From Cohnella abietis (GTDB taxonomy: Bacteria > Bacillota > Bacilli > Paenibacillales > Paenibacillaceae): DNA of 64,000 bases. Of this stretch, positions 47,991 to 57,459 are shown piece after piece. Within the stretch, counting starts at the first letter, position 1. Every line of letters starts with the position of its first letter. The stretch lies in NCBI RefSeq assembly GCF_004295585.1, contig NZ_AP019400.1:3632001-3696000 (forward strand), in the 5' to 3' direction. The notes beneath the pieces are model-generated. The model searched no databases. It had not been told where the DNA came from and saw nothing but the letters and a program-made list of their open reading frames with translations. The position numbers and the translations under genes are program-made.

Positions 47991-50900
47991 TTGTATAAAC
48001 GCCTGTTAAGTCTGTTGCTATTGTCTTGTATACTCGTAACCTCAATTACTCCTGCGATTAACGCTGCTTCACCGACTTCTGTCGAAGCTGCGGCAACAAA
48101 CCAAACGACTGCGCAGTCTGAGCCTCAAAGCTCGTTTGAAGACGTGACACCCTCGGCCTGGTTCTACGATGCGGTCATGTTTGTCAAGCAGAATGGTCTA
48201 TTCAGCGGCACAAGCAAAGAACGTTTTTCGCCTGACGCAACCATGAGTCGTGCCATGTTTGTTACTGTACTTGGGCGAATTGCAAAAGTGGATGTGAGTC
48301 AATACAAAACTTCCGCATTTACAGATGTGCAGACGGGCGCTTGGTATGCGCCTTATGTGCAATGGGCAACCGAAAGCGGCATTGCAAGCGGGACCGGCAG
48401 CAATCGCTTCTCGCCGGACGCCGCTATTTCGAGAGAACAGATGGCAATGCTGATATTCAAATATTTTGAAAGCAATAGTATCCCTTATCAGACAACCAGC
48501 CTGACAACCAAGCCTAAAGACGTATCCGATATTTCTCCATGGGCGGTTGATGCTGCGGGTAAGCTTTGGCAGGTCGGCTTGTTTGGCGGGGATGCAAACG
48601 GCAATTTCCAACCGCATGCAAAGGCGACTCGCGCTGAAGCGGCCGTGATTTTTATGCGTACGGACAAAGTCGCGAGGTCCAGCGACGGCACAACCTATAC
48701 GGTTACTTTTAACCCAAACGGCGGCTCGCCGATCGACAGCCTGAGTCTGAAGCGAGGCGAATCGCTTAATCAGCTTCCGCTCGCCTTCAAGCAAGGCTCC
48801 ATTTTCAATGGCTGGTATAAGGATCGTGCTTTTACGCAACCGGTCATGAATGGTGATTCCGTTAAGAGCGACATGACCTTGTATGCCCATTATATTGCAT
48901 CGTCCGATGATGCAGTGATCTTCACTCCGAATGCATACGCAATGGACCAGGCGTCGAACTTTCGGATCGCCGTGAAAGATTCTACAGGAAAAATGACGGC
49001 GGCAGCCGTTCAAGCCGGCATGACCTTCAAATCTCCGTCCAATCCTGATTTTACAGGAATTGTGGTAACCGGCTCGAAGGGCAGCTTTACTGTAGCTGCA
49101 AAAAGCGGTGCATTCGAAGAGGGCAGCACCTATCAAATCACTTTGAAGGATACAAGTCTTGCTTTTACTGGCAAAGACGCAACGACCAGAAATTATATTT
49201 TTAGTATTGCCAAAAAAGAGGTCATGCGGCTGCCTCTAAATCCTTACATGATTTATTTGAAGTTTTCCGATATCTCTCAGATGAGCCTGAATGGCGCAGC
49301 CGTTGCTTCCCCTTCAATCGCTGTAATGAGCGCGAACGTTGGAGGCGGATCAGGTCCGAACCCGGCCCCTGCTGTGAGCGGAACCTTTCGCTATGACGGA
49401 AATACTCGTTTAAAGGTGGGCGATACCGTCTCCGTATATGAAGGGACTCGTCCCGATCTGCGCACTTTGAGTACTTCCGATGATGGCGATATCGCCTATG
49501 TAGCGATCACATCGATTAACGGGAATATCTATTCCTACACCAGCGCGGACCCGATGAACGTCCTGCTTAAACCGCACGTGCTGCCGGTCGACCCTGCGTC
49601 GGACACCGACGGGGACAGGACGAACCGCTCCATCACGGTCGCTCCATCTTCGATGGATTATTCCGACGCCAAATTTGCGCCTATGGGTCTTAACGCCGCT
49701 ACCGTTGCCAGAGTCGGGGACTTCCTCGCGCTCGTTAATATGCGTACGGGAGCCTCATCAGGCTACGGAAAAGTGACGTCCGTCTCCAACTTGGGCAATA
49801 ATTATGTAATTGCATATACCGATGCCACACAAGATGACATCACTCACGCCCTGGATTTCTATAAGCAGGAAGCGATTAACGGAGCCGATCTGTTGTCGGA
49901 ATCTGATATCGCCTCTTTGGAGGATCAAATCAAACAGCAAGCGCTAGCAAGCGGATTTGCCGATCAAGCTGCAAACTATTTATCAACTGCCGCTTTGCAA
50001 ACCGACAGCTTCAAAGAGTTGATCGCAGCCAACGCCTCAACGGCCATGCAGAAAGACAAAAAATCGGAAGTCCACATCCTCTCCGCGAAGCCGGGAGAAG
50101 AGAATGCGGAAGTCACCCTACACAACTTGAAGGTTTCTGCAGACATAGGCACGAAGTTATCCCATTTTGAGAAAAAGTCCGGTTTGCGTCTGAATCTCGC
50201 AGTTTCAAGCGATATTCAAGTTTCGACAGGCGCGGACAATGATATCCTTATCCATATGAGCTCTGCATTTACGGAAGAAATCTCCTTGAGCGTGGGTGTA
50301 AACGGCAATACGGTTTGGGGATATATCGATCTGGGACTTTTCGATCTCCCGTATCCCAAGGACTATCAAGCCAGCGCCAACCTGGACGCCTTAACGTTTA
50401 CGAGCATTGACGCGTCTGCACAGATCGGCACCGTGGCAGCGAATACTCCACGAGATCGCTGGACGAATATCTGGGATACTGCCAAAAATAAAGTAGACAT
50501 CAAGGCGCAGCTGAAAGCAGTTCTGGAGCAGACTCCTTCCTCTCCGGCCAAGGTAAACGCCAATACGTTGGTGGAAAGCTATCAAGCTATGCTGGAGAAC
50601 GAGACGGATTGGGTTGATCTCGTAGAAAAAGAAATCTTCGAATACGACCAACGCCTGTTATTGGGTCTTCTTCATATCAACTTTAAAGGGAATTTTGTCA
50701 TCAGCATGAATCCGAATATTGCATTAGGGATCGGCTTCAGCTATGAATCCGCGAAGAGGTATACCGCCAGCTTTAAACTCAGCGAAGGCTCGCCTTCTTT
50801 TGGCACTGTGGATTTGCCGGGCGACGGCACTTATAACTTCTATTTCTATGTGATGGGAACTCTAGGGCTGAAGGCCGGAATTCGTCTCGAGCTGGCGGCT

Positions 50901-53090
50901 GGTTTGTTTCATATCGATTTGAACAGTATCGGAATCACGGCAGAGGGCGGCGCCTATCTCCAGCTCTACGGGTATTTCTATTACGAAAAGTCATCCTCGG
51001 CGCCGACAAAAACGTTAGGCGCGCTGTTACTGGAGATCGGCATGTATGCGGAGGCAGAATGGGGGGCGCAAATCTTCGGCGGGTCATACTCGTATTCCGA
51101 CCGCTTTTTTAGTGAGTACTGGCCGCTCTATAGAGCCGGTACGCCGAATGGCCATTTCATCGGCTTCGCCTATGAGCAAAAAGATGCACCTTCCTTTTTC
51201 GCCATGGAGGCGACAGTTTTCCCATCCATCTTGGACGCCTTGAAACTGAACGATTTGAATCTGGTAACGGGCGAAATCATTACAGGTAAAGATCTTCTAC
51301 AGAATTACACCCTCAATTTTGATAACAATAAGTTTACTTACGATCCGAAGACCTTCCGTGTAACCGTATCGCCGACAGCCGCGGATGAAATTCTCACCAG
51401 CACGATGACCGTAACGTGGAAGGGATCAACGACGGGTTTAAATTCCCTTCCCTTCTCGCGCAATATTAATTTGACCTGGTACAAGCGCGGATACAGCGCT
51501 ATTACCTTGATTCCTAATGTTCCAATATCAGACGAAATTCAGTTGTACAATTTCGGGCGGGTTGTACTGCAGGTCAACGCATCAACCACAAAAGAAAAAA
51601 GATTAACAAACGTGCCCAAAGTAACTGGATTTACATTCAAGGGTTGGTCTTTGGATCCTGAAGGAACGAAACCTTATATCATTCCCGCCCTCATGCCAGC
51701 AGGGAATATAACGTTATATGCGCAATGGACACCGCACAAAAATATACCCTACTTGGTCGATTACATTACGGTTGATCCCAATACAGGGAACCGCACCACC
51801 AAGAAAAAAAATACCTTTTCCGGAACGGCAGGCGCTTCCGTTTCACCGGTACCGATCCCAATCGAAGGCTATGATACACCGCCAACACGAACCATTACAA
51901 TATTTGGAACCGGGTTATCGAAACTGAGCTACGAATACCTGCCTACCACGCGCAAGATGACTTTCTATGCCGATCCGGGTGGAACCTCGATCGTGTATTC
52001 GGCCAGAAGCTTCTCGAAGTTGCCCGACAGTGCATTGCCGATTTTCACCAAACCCGGCTATACCTTTGCGGGCTGGTCACAGGCCATTCCAAGCACAATG
52101 CCGTCAAGCGACACCACTTACACAGCGACCTGGAAGGTACGTACCGATACGCCTTACCTTGTTTCGAACAGGCTGCAAGGTGTCGGAAGCACTTCGCTTT
52201 ACGTTGAAGCTGACACGGGAAGTTATCAAGGGACAACCGGCGCGTCTGCGGCGCCAGCGATCCAGCCTTATCCCGGCTTTACCTATGACCATAGCACAGC
52301 CTATGACAGCAGCGGTAAAGCATTGGCATCGAGTACGATTGCAGCCGATGGAAGCCTCACGATCGTGCGTTATTACACGCGCAACAGCTACAATTTGAAG
52401 TTTGATGCAAACGGAGGCACTGGCGGTTCTACGGATCGAGTTCAGTTCGGTGCTGCCATACAGGCGCCAACCGTAACGAGGTCAGGCTGTACTTTAACAG
52501 GTTGGTCGCCAGCGCTAGCAATCACAATGCCGGCCCAAGACGTTTCCTATTCCGCACAATGGAATTGCCCGTCACCGCCATCAACGCCTGTACCAGTGCT
52601 TAGCGACGCCAAGTCGGTTCTGTCCAATGCGAACGGGAAAGTAACCGGGATTAGCCTTTCGGCTCCGAGCACCCTGACCGTAGGTCAATTGTTGAGCGGG
52701 TTAACGGTATCCCCGAACGCTACCGCCCAAGTATTGGATCAAGCCTTGGCGCCAGTAACCGATCAGACGTCCGATATCACTACAAGTATGATCGTACGCG
52801 TTACCGCTCAAAATTTGTCTACCGCGGATTATCATATTCTGTACAACGACGTTACAGTGACATCGACATCGCCCAGCTATCACATTGAGCTGGTCGCAAG
52901 GACGATTACCGTGCCTCTGTATACTTATGGCATGACTCTGGCTATAACTGCACCGCCAAATGGAAGCTATAAGGTCTATGACCAGAACAACACAGAAATT
53001 TCACACGGATATTCTATGAAAAGCGGAGACACGCTAATCGTAACCGCACAGGACGGCACTCAGAAGACGTATACCTTTGTCGTACAGTAA
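47991..53090 (+). CDS. Very large SLH-domain surface protein with InlB-type repeats
   Basis: About 1,699 residues, secreted and held in the S-layer/cell wall. A signal peptide (LLSLLLLSCILVTSITPAIN, cut after INA) is followed by three SLH domains at about 45-225 (FEDVTPSAWFYDAV..., FTDVQTGAWYAPYV..., DVSDISPWAVDAAG...), an InlB B-repeat (YTVTFNPNGGSPIDSLSLKR), a Big-type strand region, a long unknown core (about 430-1110), further B-repeats (near 1190, 1320 and 1470: MTFYADPGGTS, LKFDANGGTGG) and a C-terminal cadherin-like beta-sandwich (LSAPSTLTVGQLLSGLTVSP). TTG at 47991 is nine bases after GGAGG; the TTG two codons earlier is too close. It ends at a strong terminator. Likely adhesin or cell-wall binding protein. 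Confidence 0.93.
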   Translation: MYKRLLSLLLLSCILVTSITPAINAASPTSVEAAATNQTTAQSEPQSSFEDVTPSAWFYDAVMFVKQNGLFSGTSKERFSPDATMSRAMFVTVLGRIAKVDVSQYKTSAFTDVQTGAWYAPYVQWATESGIASGTGSNRFSPDAAISREQMAMLIFKYFESNSIPYQTTSLTTKPKDVSDISPWAVDAAGKLWQVGLFGGDANGNFQPHAKATRAEAAVIFMRTDKVARSSDGTTYTVTFNPNGGSPIDSLSLKRGESLNQLPLAFKQGSIFNGWYKDRAFTQPVMNGDSVKSDMTLYAHYIASSDDAVIFTPNAYAMDQASNFRIAVKDSTGKMTAAAVQAGMTFKSPSNPDFTGIVVTGSKGSFTVAAKSGAFEEGSTYQITLKDTSLAFTGKDATTRNYIFSIAKKEVMRLPLNPYMIYLKFSDISQMSLNGAAVASPSIAVMSANVGGGSGPNPAPAVSGTFRYDGNTRLKVGDTVSVYEGTRPDLRTLSTSDDGDIAYVAITSINGNIYSYTSADPMNVLLKPHVLPVDPASDTDGDRTNRSITVAPSSMDYSDAKFAPMGLNAATVARVGDFLALVNMRTGASSGYGKVTSVSNLGNNYVIAYTDATQDDITHALDFYKQEAINGADLLSESDIASLEDQIKQQALASGFADQAANYLSTAALQTDSFKELIAANASTAMQKDKKSEVHILSAKPGEENAEVTLHNLKVSADIGTKLSHFEKKSGLRLNLAVSSDIQVSTGADNDILIHMSSAFTEEISLSVGVNGNTVWGYIDLGLFDLPYPKDYQASANLDALTFTSIDASAQIGTVAANTPRDRWTNIWDTAKNKVDIKAQLKAVLEQTPSSPAKVNANTLVESYQAMLENETDWVDLVEKEIFEYDQRLLLGLLHINFKGNFVISMNPNIALGIGFSYESAKRYTASFKLSEGSPSFGTVDLPGDGTYNFYFYVMGTLGLKAGIRLELAAGLFHIDLNSIGITAEGGAYLQLYGYFYYEKSSSAPTKTLGALLLEIGMYAEAEWGAQIFGGSYSYSDRFFSEYWPLYRAGTPNGHFIGFAYEQKDAPSFFAMEATVFPSILDALKLNDLNLVTGEIITGKDLLQNYTLNFDNNKFTYDPKTFRVTVSPTAADEILTSTMTVTWKGSTTGLNSLPFSRNINLTWYKRGYSAITLIPNVPISDEIQLYNFGRVVLQVNASTTKEKRLTNVPKVTGFTFKGWSLDPEGTKPYIIPALMPAGNITLYAQWTPHKNIPYLVDYITVDPNTGNRTTKKKNTFSGTAGASVSPVPIPIEGYDTPPTRTITIFGTGLSKLSYEYLPTTRKMTFYADPGGTSIVYSARSFSKLPDSALPIFTKPGYTFAGWSQAIPSTMPSSDTTYTATWKVRTDTPYLVSNRLQGVGSTSLYVEADTGSYQGTTGASAAPAIQPYPGFTYDHSTAYDSSGKALASSTIAADGSLTIVRYYTRNSYNLKFDANGGTGGSTDRVQFGAAIQAPTVTRSGCTLTGWSPALAITMPAQDVSYSAQWNCPSPPSTPVPVLSDAKSVLSNANGKVTGISLSAPSTLTVGQLLSGLTVSPNATAQVLDQALAPVTDQTSDITTSMIVRVTAQNLSTADYHILYNDVTVTSTSPSYHIELVARTITVPLYTYGMTLAITAPPNGSYKVYDQNNTEISHGYSMKSGDTLIVTAQDGTQKTYTFVVQ

Positions 53091-53119
53091 GTTCATAGCC
53101 TATCATGGCACGTAACAAT

Positions 53120-53160
53120 AAAATCGCCCGCAGCTGCTCACAGCATGCGGGCGATTTTAT
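53120..53160. terminator. Bidirectional terminator after the SLH gene
   Basis: AAAATCGCCCGCA and TGCGGGCGATTTT pair perfectly around a thirteen-base loop; it serves the SLH gene and the converging SARP regulator gene. Confidence 0.9.
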
Positions 53161-53182
53161 TTTCGATTTTGTTTTCCGAACA

Positions 53183-54121
53183 CTATTGGTTCAGAGCATT
53201 TTTTTTCATTTCATAGTACCTGGCTTTTTTCTCATCGCCGCGTTCCCTATAAAACAGGATCAAAGTATTTAACGCATTGTCGAAGCTTACCTCGTAGGAT
53301 TGCTGTATACTTAACGTCCATGAATAAAGCTTATTTTCAAATAACATCCCTCTGTACAGCTCCACCATTTGCTCTAGGATTTCCATTTTACTCTTATCTT
53401 CATTATAACTATTACTGAAATGATTGAACTCCAACAAATCCACTTTAATGTCTTGGATGTTGAGCCAAATGTTCCCGAGTCTGCTCTTGATCAAATGTTG
53501 GATTCCAAAAGCTTCGAATCGCTTCTTTAAGTTATATTGCGTCGTATATAAGTTTGCATAACCTCTATCCATCTCCAAATCGGGCCACAAGTCATGAATG
53601 ATTCGTTCTCTGGACACGTACATGCCGTTCATACATAACAAATAGGCAAGAAGCTCTTCCGTTTTTTTGGTTCGCCAATTGTCGTCTATCAATTTCCCGT
53701 CGATCAATACGGAAAAATCGCCAAAGCACTTCATCTCAATTTTGTGTCCCACGCTGCTTTTGCTTCTAATCTTCTTTATTTTTTCCAATGTGACATAAAG
53801 CTGTTCGTACTTCACCGGCTTAACGAGAAAATCCAACGCTTTTGTTTCAAGAGTGTCCGATACATAGGCATGGTGAGCACTAGTGAAAACAAAATCCATT
53901 TCCGGTCTTTTTTTAAACATCCTTCCCAACAAGCTTATGCCATCGATCTCCGGCATTTCGATATCCAGAAAAGCAAGGTCGGGCTGTATGCTGCTCACTT
54001 CTTCCAAGGCTGTTGCAGGATCCTCATACATCGCAACGACTTCGACATCCGCAATTTTCTCCAACTTGTTTTTCAAATTTCGCAGCGCATAATATTCGTC
54101 GTCTACAATAATAACTTTCAT
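53183..54121 (-). CDS. Response regulator of the SARP/BTAD type
   Basis: A 312-residue regulator with three parts: receiver domain (D7-D8, phospho-aspartate D53 in FLDIEMPEID, K102 in LVKPVKY), an OmpR-like winged helix (about 128-215, KTEELLAYLLCMNGMYVSRE) and a bacterial transcriptional-activator (BTAD) domain up to the end (VDLLEFNHFSNSYNEDKSKM and C-terminal YREMKK region). This SARP architecture with an N-terminal receiver occurs in Paenibacillus and clostridia. The gene starts four bases inside the kinase gene end, so both are translated together. It may control the neighbouring SLH surface gene; this is an inference from position. Confidence 0.9.
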   Translation of the reverse strand: MKVIIVDDEYYALRNLKNKLEKIADVEVVAMYEDPATALEEVSSIQPDLAFLDIEMPEIDGISLLGRMFKKRPEMDFVFTSAHHAYVSDTLETKALDFLVKPVKYEQLYVTLEKIKKIRSKSSVGHKIEMKCFGDFSVLIDGKLIDDNWRTKKTEELLAYLLCMNGMYVSRERIIHDLWPDLEMDRGYANLYTTQYNLKKRFEAFGIQHLIKSRLGNIWLNIQDIKVDLLEFNHFSNSYNEDKSKMEILEQMVELYRGMLFENKLYSWTLSIQQSYEVSFDNALNTLILFYRERGDEKKARYYEMKKNALNQ

Positions 54122-55941
54122 GGTTGCTCCTTAATGGGTACGTCAAAACGAACCGTAGTCCCTTTACCCTTCTCGCTGTCGATTTGAAGCTGCGTTCCAT
54201 ACTCGGCCTTAAGCCGCGCGTTTATACTGGCAAGCCCAATGCCTTTGTTGGGCGAGTATTCAAGCAGATTATATTTGTCCGCGCTTTCAATGCCGACGCC
54301 GTCGTCTTCTACCGCTATCAAGTAGCCTTGTTCAAGCTCTTTAACCCTGATCGTGACTGTTCCTGCAATTTTCCTTTTACGTATACCGTGTTTAATCGCA
54401 TTTTCTACCAAGGGTTGAATAACAAAGCGCGGCACCTTCAACTGAATGCCTGGATCAATTTCATAGTTTACATATATTTTGCCAGGGAACCGGGCTTGCT
54501 CAATGCGAACATAAAACTTGACTGCATCCAGCTCCTCATGGATAGAAATATATCTTTCCGAATTGCTGTAATCGAATATATTTCTGAGATAATGGGATAA
54601 ATCGTTAACCAAGCTTCCCGCTTTTTCTTTATTTTCAGCAATAACCCCTTCTATCACATTCAAGGTATTGTGAACAAAATGCGGATCCATTTGTGCCCTT
54701 ATGAAAGCAAGCTCAAACTGCCTGGATTGAATTTCGGAATTTTCAAATAGAATTTGATTACGTTGCTTCTCTTCATTTAAATGATTAATGATTTCTGCGA
54801 GAGACAGGGCAAAGGCGATAGCGGACACACAAGAAAGAAAAAATAAGTAATAAATCATAATGTAGCTTTGAGGCAGCACTCCGAAAACCATCAAATAATA
54901 CAGGATTACCGACATAAAACATAAGAGCCATGCCGTTATGAGTTGAGGAGAACGAATCATTTTGTTGCTTATCCCTTTAACCATAATCATAAAGTATAAT
55001 ACGTACACCATAGATGATGCGCCTGCACCAAATGCTCCTACCTTATTATTGATGAAAAAAAACACCAATAAAGTGATGGGGAAGTAAACGATGAGCAGCT
55101 TAAAACAAAAATCGATCTTTGGGAATCTTGTTTGGGTCTGAAAAATCGCTCTCATAAAAATGACGATGGCAAGCGACATGAGAATGCCGATGCCCGCGGA
55201 GTAATCCGCAATCCAATATGCGTACTTGAAGCCGGTGATGTTTAAGAGTCCCGTCGTTGCTGCGTTCCATAACAAGGTGGCGAAAACAAAAAAGCAGAAT
55301 TTAATAAAAGTTTTGTTTTTTATGGCTATGCCCATGACCAAATGATAAAAAAACAATGCCGCCAAAACGCCGAGTAAGATGCCCCCTGCCCAGACATTAA
55401 TCATGCTTGTCTTTCTGAAGTGATCATCATTTACGACTTGAACAATAAAGTTTTGTCCGTATATCGACTTGCTTGTCATGTATATGTACTGGTTATTATC
55501 AAAATGAGACGGGATTTTGAATGCGGGGTAGACATAGCCGATCTCATCGGAATCGCTCTTATACGCGAACCCGAAGTGCTTTATTTCGTAATCATTACTT
55601 GTCGGGAGGTAAATCGTTGCATCTTCAAAAAGAGGGTTATTTATTGTAAGGTAATTAATTTCATCCGCGTTATACTGGTTTAGTTTTATTTTGAACCATA
55701 ATCGGTCCGGGGAATAGCCAACCTTGGAATAGTTTCCAGGCAAAGCTACGAATTGATCGCTGACTTTAACATCGGACAAGGTCATGTTTCCTGAATTGTC
55801 TTGTAGAATCTCCATACTGATATCATCTTTGGATTTGTTCGCATCCTGAAAGTAAATGACGAATACGAATGCGGTACAAAGCAATATGGCTAAACAAATG
55901 GTCATTATTTTCATTGAAAATTTAGTAGATTCCGATCTCAT
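54118..55941 (-). CDS. 7TMR-DISM sensor histidine kinase
   Basis: A 607-residue sensor: one N-terminal helix (IMTICLAILLCTAFVFVIYF), an outer 7TMR-DISMED2-type beta domain (about 40-180: LPGNYSKVGYSPDRLWFKIK, TINNPLFEDATIYLP), seven membrane helices (about 185-390), and a LytS/YesM-type kinase with H-box ARLRAQMDPHFVHNTLN-like segment (FIRAQMDPHFVHNTLN), VNDLSHYLRN, and ATP site FVIQPLVENAIKHGIRK, VEDDGVGI, GIGLASINARL. The ATG at 55941 is seven bases after AGGGAG. DISM domains bind carbohydrate-like ligands. Its partner is the SARP regulator just downstream. Confidence 0.92.
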   Translation of the reverse strand: MRSESTKFSMKIMTICLAILLCTAFVFVIYFQDANKSKDDISMEILQDNSGNMTLSDVKVSDQFVALPGNYSKVGYSPDRLWFKIKLNQYNADEINYLTINNPLFEDATIYLPTSNDYEIKHFGFAYKSDSDEIGYVYPAFKIPSHFDNNQYIYMTSKSIYGQNFIVQVVNDDHFRKTSMINVWAGGILLGVLAALFFYHLVMGIAIKNKTFIKFCFFVFATLLWNAATTGLLNITGFKYAYWIADYSAGIGILMSLAIVIFMRAIFQTQTRFPKIDFCFKLLIVYFPITLLVFFFINNKVGAFGAGASSMVYVLYFMIMVKGISNKMIRSPQLITAWLLCFMSVILYYLMVFGVLPQSYIMIYYLFFLSCVSAIAFALSLAEIINHLNEEKQRNQILFENSEIQSRQFELAFIRAQMDPHFVHNTLNVIEGVIAENKEKAGSLVNDLSHYLRNIFDYSNSERYISIHEELDAVKFYVRIEQARFPGKIYVNYEIDPGIQLKVPRFVIQPLVENAIKHGIRKRKIAGTVTIRVKELEQGYLIAVEDDGVGIESADKYNLLEYSPNKGIGLASINARLKAEYGTQLQIDSEKGKGTTVRFDVPIKEQP

Positions 55942-56076
55942 ATACATACTCCCTAGTAAACTCGGACGGTGTCGACTCTTGAAGCAATTCTACCATTGTT
56001 CCTTCCATCCTTCTAGTCCATTTCCTCCATTGGTTAATTCGAATCGAAATCAATATCGACATATATAATTATTAAA

Positions 56077-56757
56077 GTGACCATACCTGCTACAATGAAG
56101 ATGAATGGTAAAAATTGTATTGGAGGGATCATTCTGAGATCGTCTAAAAAGATTTTGGTTATGTGCTCTACGGTTATAATTGTCGTGGCTATCATAATAT
56201 TGTATCGCTTCCTTACTCACGAGAAACTTTCTGATTACATTGTAGTGAATGATGGTGTTGTGGTCACTAAGCAATTTAGCGTCAAGTCCCAAACTGCACA
56301 ACAAAACACGTCAGCAAAAGGATCAATTTTTGTATGGGGCGATAAGGCAATGGCCAAGCGCATGCGAATTGTTACGTCGTTTGAAATTGATCCTAAAGAT
56401 TTCGGCGGAATGACTATTTACATCCCGAAGAAATGGTATATCGCCAATATTCTAAGTAGTTACCCTGAGAATCAAAAAACATCACTACAACCATATGCTT
56501 CCGATCGTGATATGAGCAGCCTAGGTGATGATTGGAGAAATCAGGTTGAAGTCGGTGTAACATATGTGGGAAACCCAGCAGGCGGAGGAACTGGAACGGT
56601 AATAATTGATCTAGTTCCCGATCGCAAAGCAATATTACCTTCGGAATCTTTCATCATTGGGGTTGCCGTTGGTTCCAGTACAAAAGGCGGTGTAAGGTCG
56701 ATAGGCGTCGATTCAATCAAAATCCCTATCTCTTTGGATTCAGGGAGCAAGAATTAA
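56077..56757 (+). CDS. Hypothetical anchored protein with an outer beta domain
   Basis: About 206-226 residues. One membrane helix (KILVMCSTVIIVVAIIILYR) near the start and then an outer beta-rich domain: YIVVNDGVVVTKQFSV, GGMTIYIPKKWYIANI, VEVGVTYVGNPAGGGTGTVI, IDLVPDRKAILPSESFIIGV, ending in ISLDSGSKN. The start is unclear. A good ribosome site (GGAGGG) is followed by ATC ATT CTG before RSSKKILV, so an unusual start codon at 56131 or 56134, or an upstream ATG at 56077 to 56101 without a site, must be used. Family unknown. Confidence 0.65.
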   Translation: MTIPATMKMNGKNCIGGIILRSSKKILVMCSTVIIVVAIIILYRFLTHEKLSDYIVVNDGVVVTKQFSVKSQTAQQNTSAKGSIFVWGDKAMAKRMRIVTSFEIDPKDFGGMTIYIPKKWYIANILSSYPENQKTSLQPYASDRDMSSLGDDWRNQVEVGVTYVGNPAGGGTGTVIIDLVPDRKAILPSESFIIGVAVGSSTKGGVRSIGVDSIKIPISLDSGSKN

Positions 56758-56778
56758 AAGGAGAAATTCTAGTATTAC

Positions 56779-56812
56779 CCACTGGAGTGGCTTTTCACCT
56801 CCTATTTTTTTA
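56779..56812. terminator. Weak terminator between converging genes
   Basis: GGAGTG and CACCTCC pair imperfectly around GGCTTTT, followed by TTTTTTT. Confidence 0.5.
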
Positions 56813-57074
56813 ATTGATCAGTTTCTAACTTACTTGTTGTTTTTGTAAATCCATAGGAAAGTATTAAAAAACCTATTAAGAAAAAGAACCAGAAAAAAAA
56901 ATTATCAAAAAAGCCATCATAGTTAAAGGTTCTTGGCACTGACGCCCCATGCGAAGCAAATCCAGCAGCATGTATTGCACCGGATAGTTTTTCAATAATT
57001 CTTTCGGTGGTATAAATCAATCCACTTGTAATCATGAAAATAGTCCCTAAGATCTTATAGATGTTTTTCCCCAT
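56802..57074 (-). CDS. Small membrane protein (two helices)
   Basis: A 90-residue protein: helix at about 5-22 (YKILGTIFMITSGLIYTT), a polar middle (ERIIEKLSGAIHAAGFASHG), and a second helix at 55-77 (FFDNFFFWFFFLIGFLILSY). The ATG at 57074 (MGKNIYKIL) follows AGGTGGG by six bases; an upstream frame to 57101 would add nine residues. The family is unknown. It converges with the anchored protein at 56077. Confidence 0.6.
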   Translation of the reverse strand: MGKNIYKILGTIFMITSGLIYTTERIIEKLSGAIHAAGFASHGASVPRTFNYDGFFDNFFFWFFFLIGFLILSYGFTKTTSKLETDQLKK

Positions 57075-57459
57075 AAAAGGCCCACCTTTGTTTTTGATCA
57101 ATTCTCAACTGGTTTAAGAAATTCGTAATAACATGACAAAGGTTATTCGCCATGGAATTGAACTATCCTGCTCATTCTCTAAAACCAATTTTGCTTCAGG
57201 AAGATCTTTGTTGGCCCACATGCGTTTATTGCAATGTCTACTTTCTTGACAGCGCTCCATATATTAGTTCAGATAAAAACATGGACGCGATTCATACGCG
57301 TCCACATTCAAGTCTCTACTCAATCATCTTTGCACTCAGCTTTGCATACAATACAAAGGTTTTATGAAGGCTTAAAGTTGGGTGGTCTCTAAATTATTTC
57401 TCAGTTATTTACCCAGTTTAAAGAAGTATATTAGTAACTTTCTCATATGATGAACTAAT
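57075..57459. other. Intergenic stretch, nothing recognised
   Basis: A 71-codon plus-strand frame (57152-57367) has no ribosome site and no family; no strong hairpin or operator was seen. Confidence 0.4.

Noticed and set aside
48198..49136. A 312-codon open frame on the minus strand inside the SLH gene
   Set aside because: It is antisense to the three SLH domains; the residues (cysteine/histidine/arginine-rich) are those of a mirror frame, and there is no ribosome site.
57152..57367. A 71-codon plus-strand frame
   Set aside because: No ribosome site, odd composition and no family.
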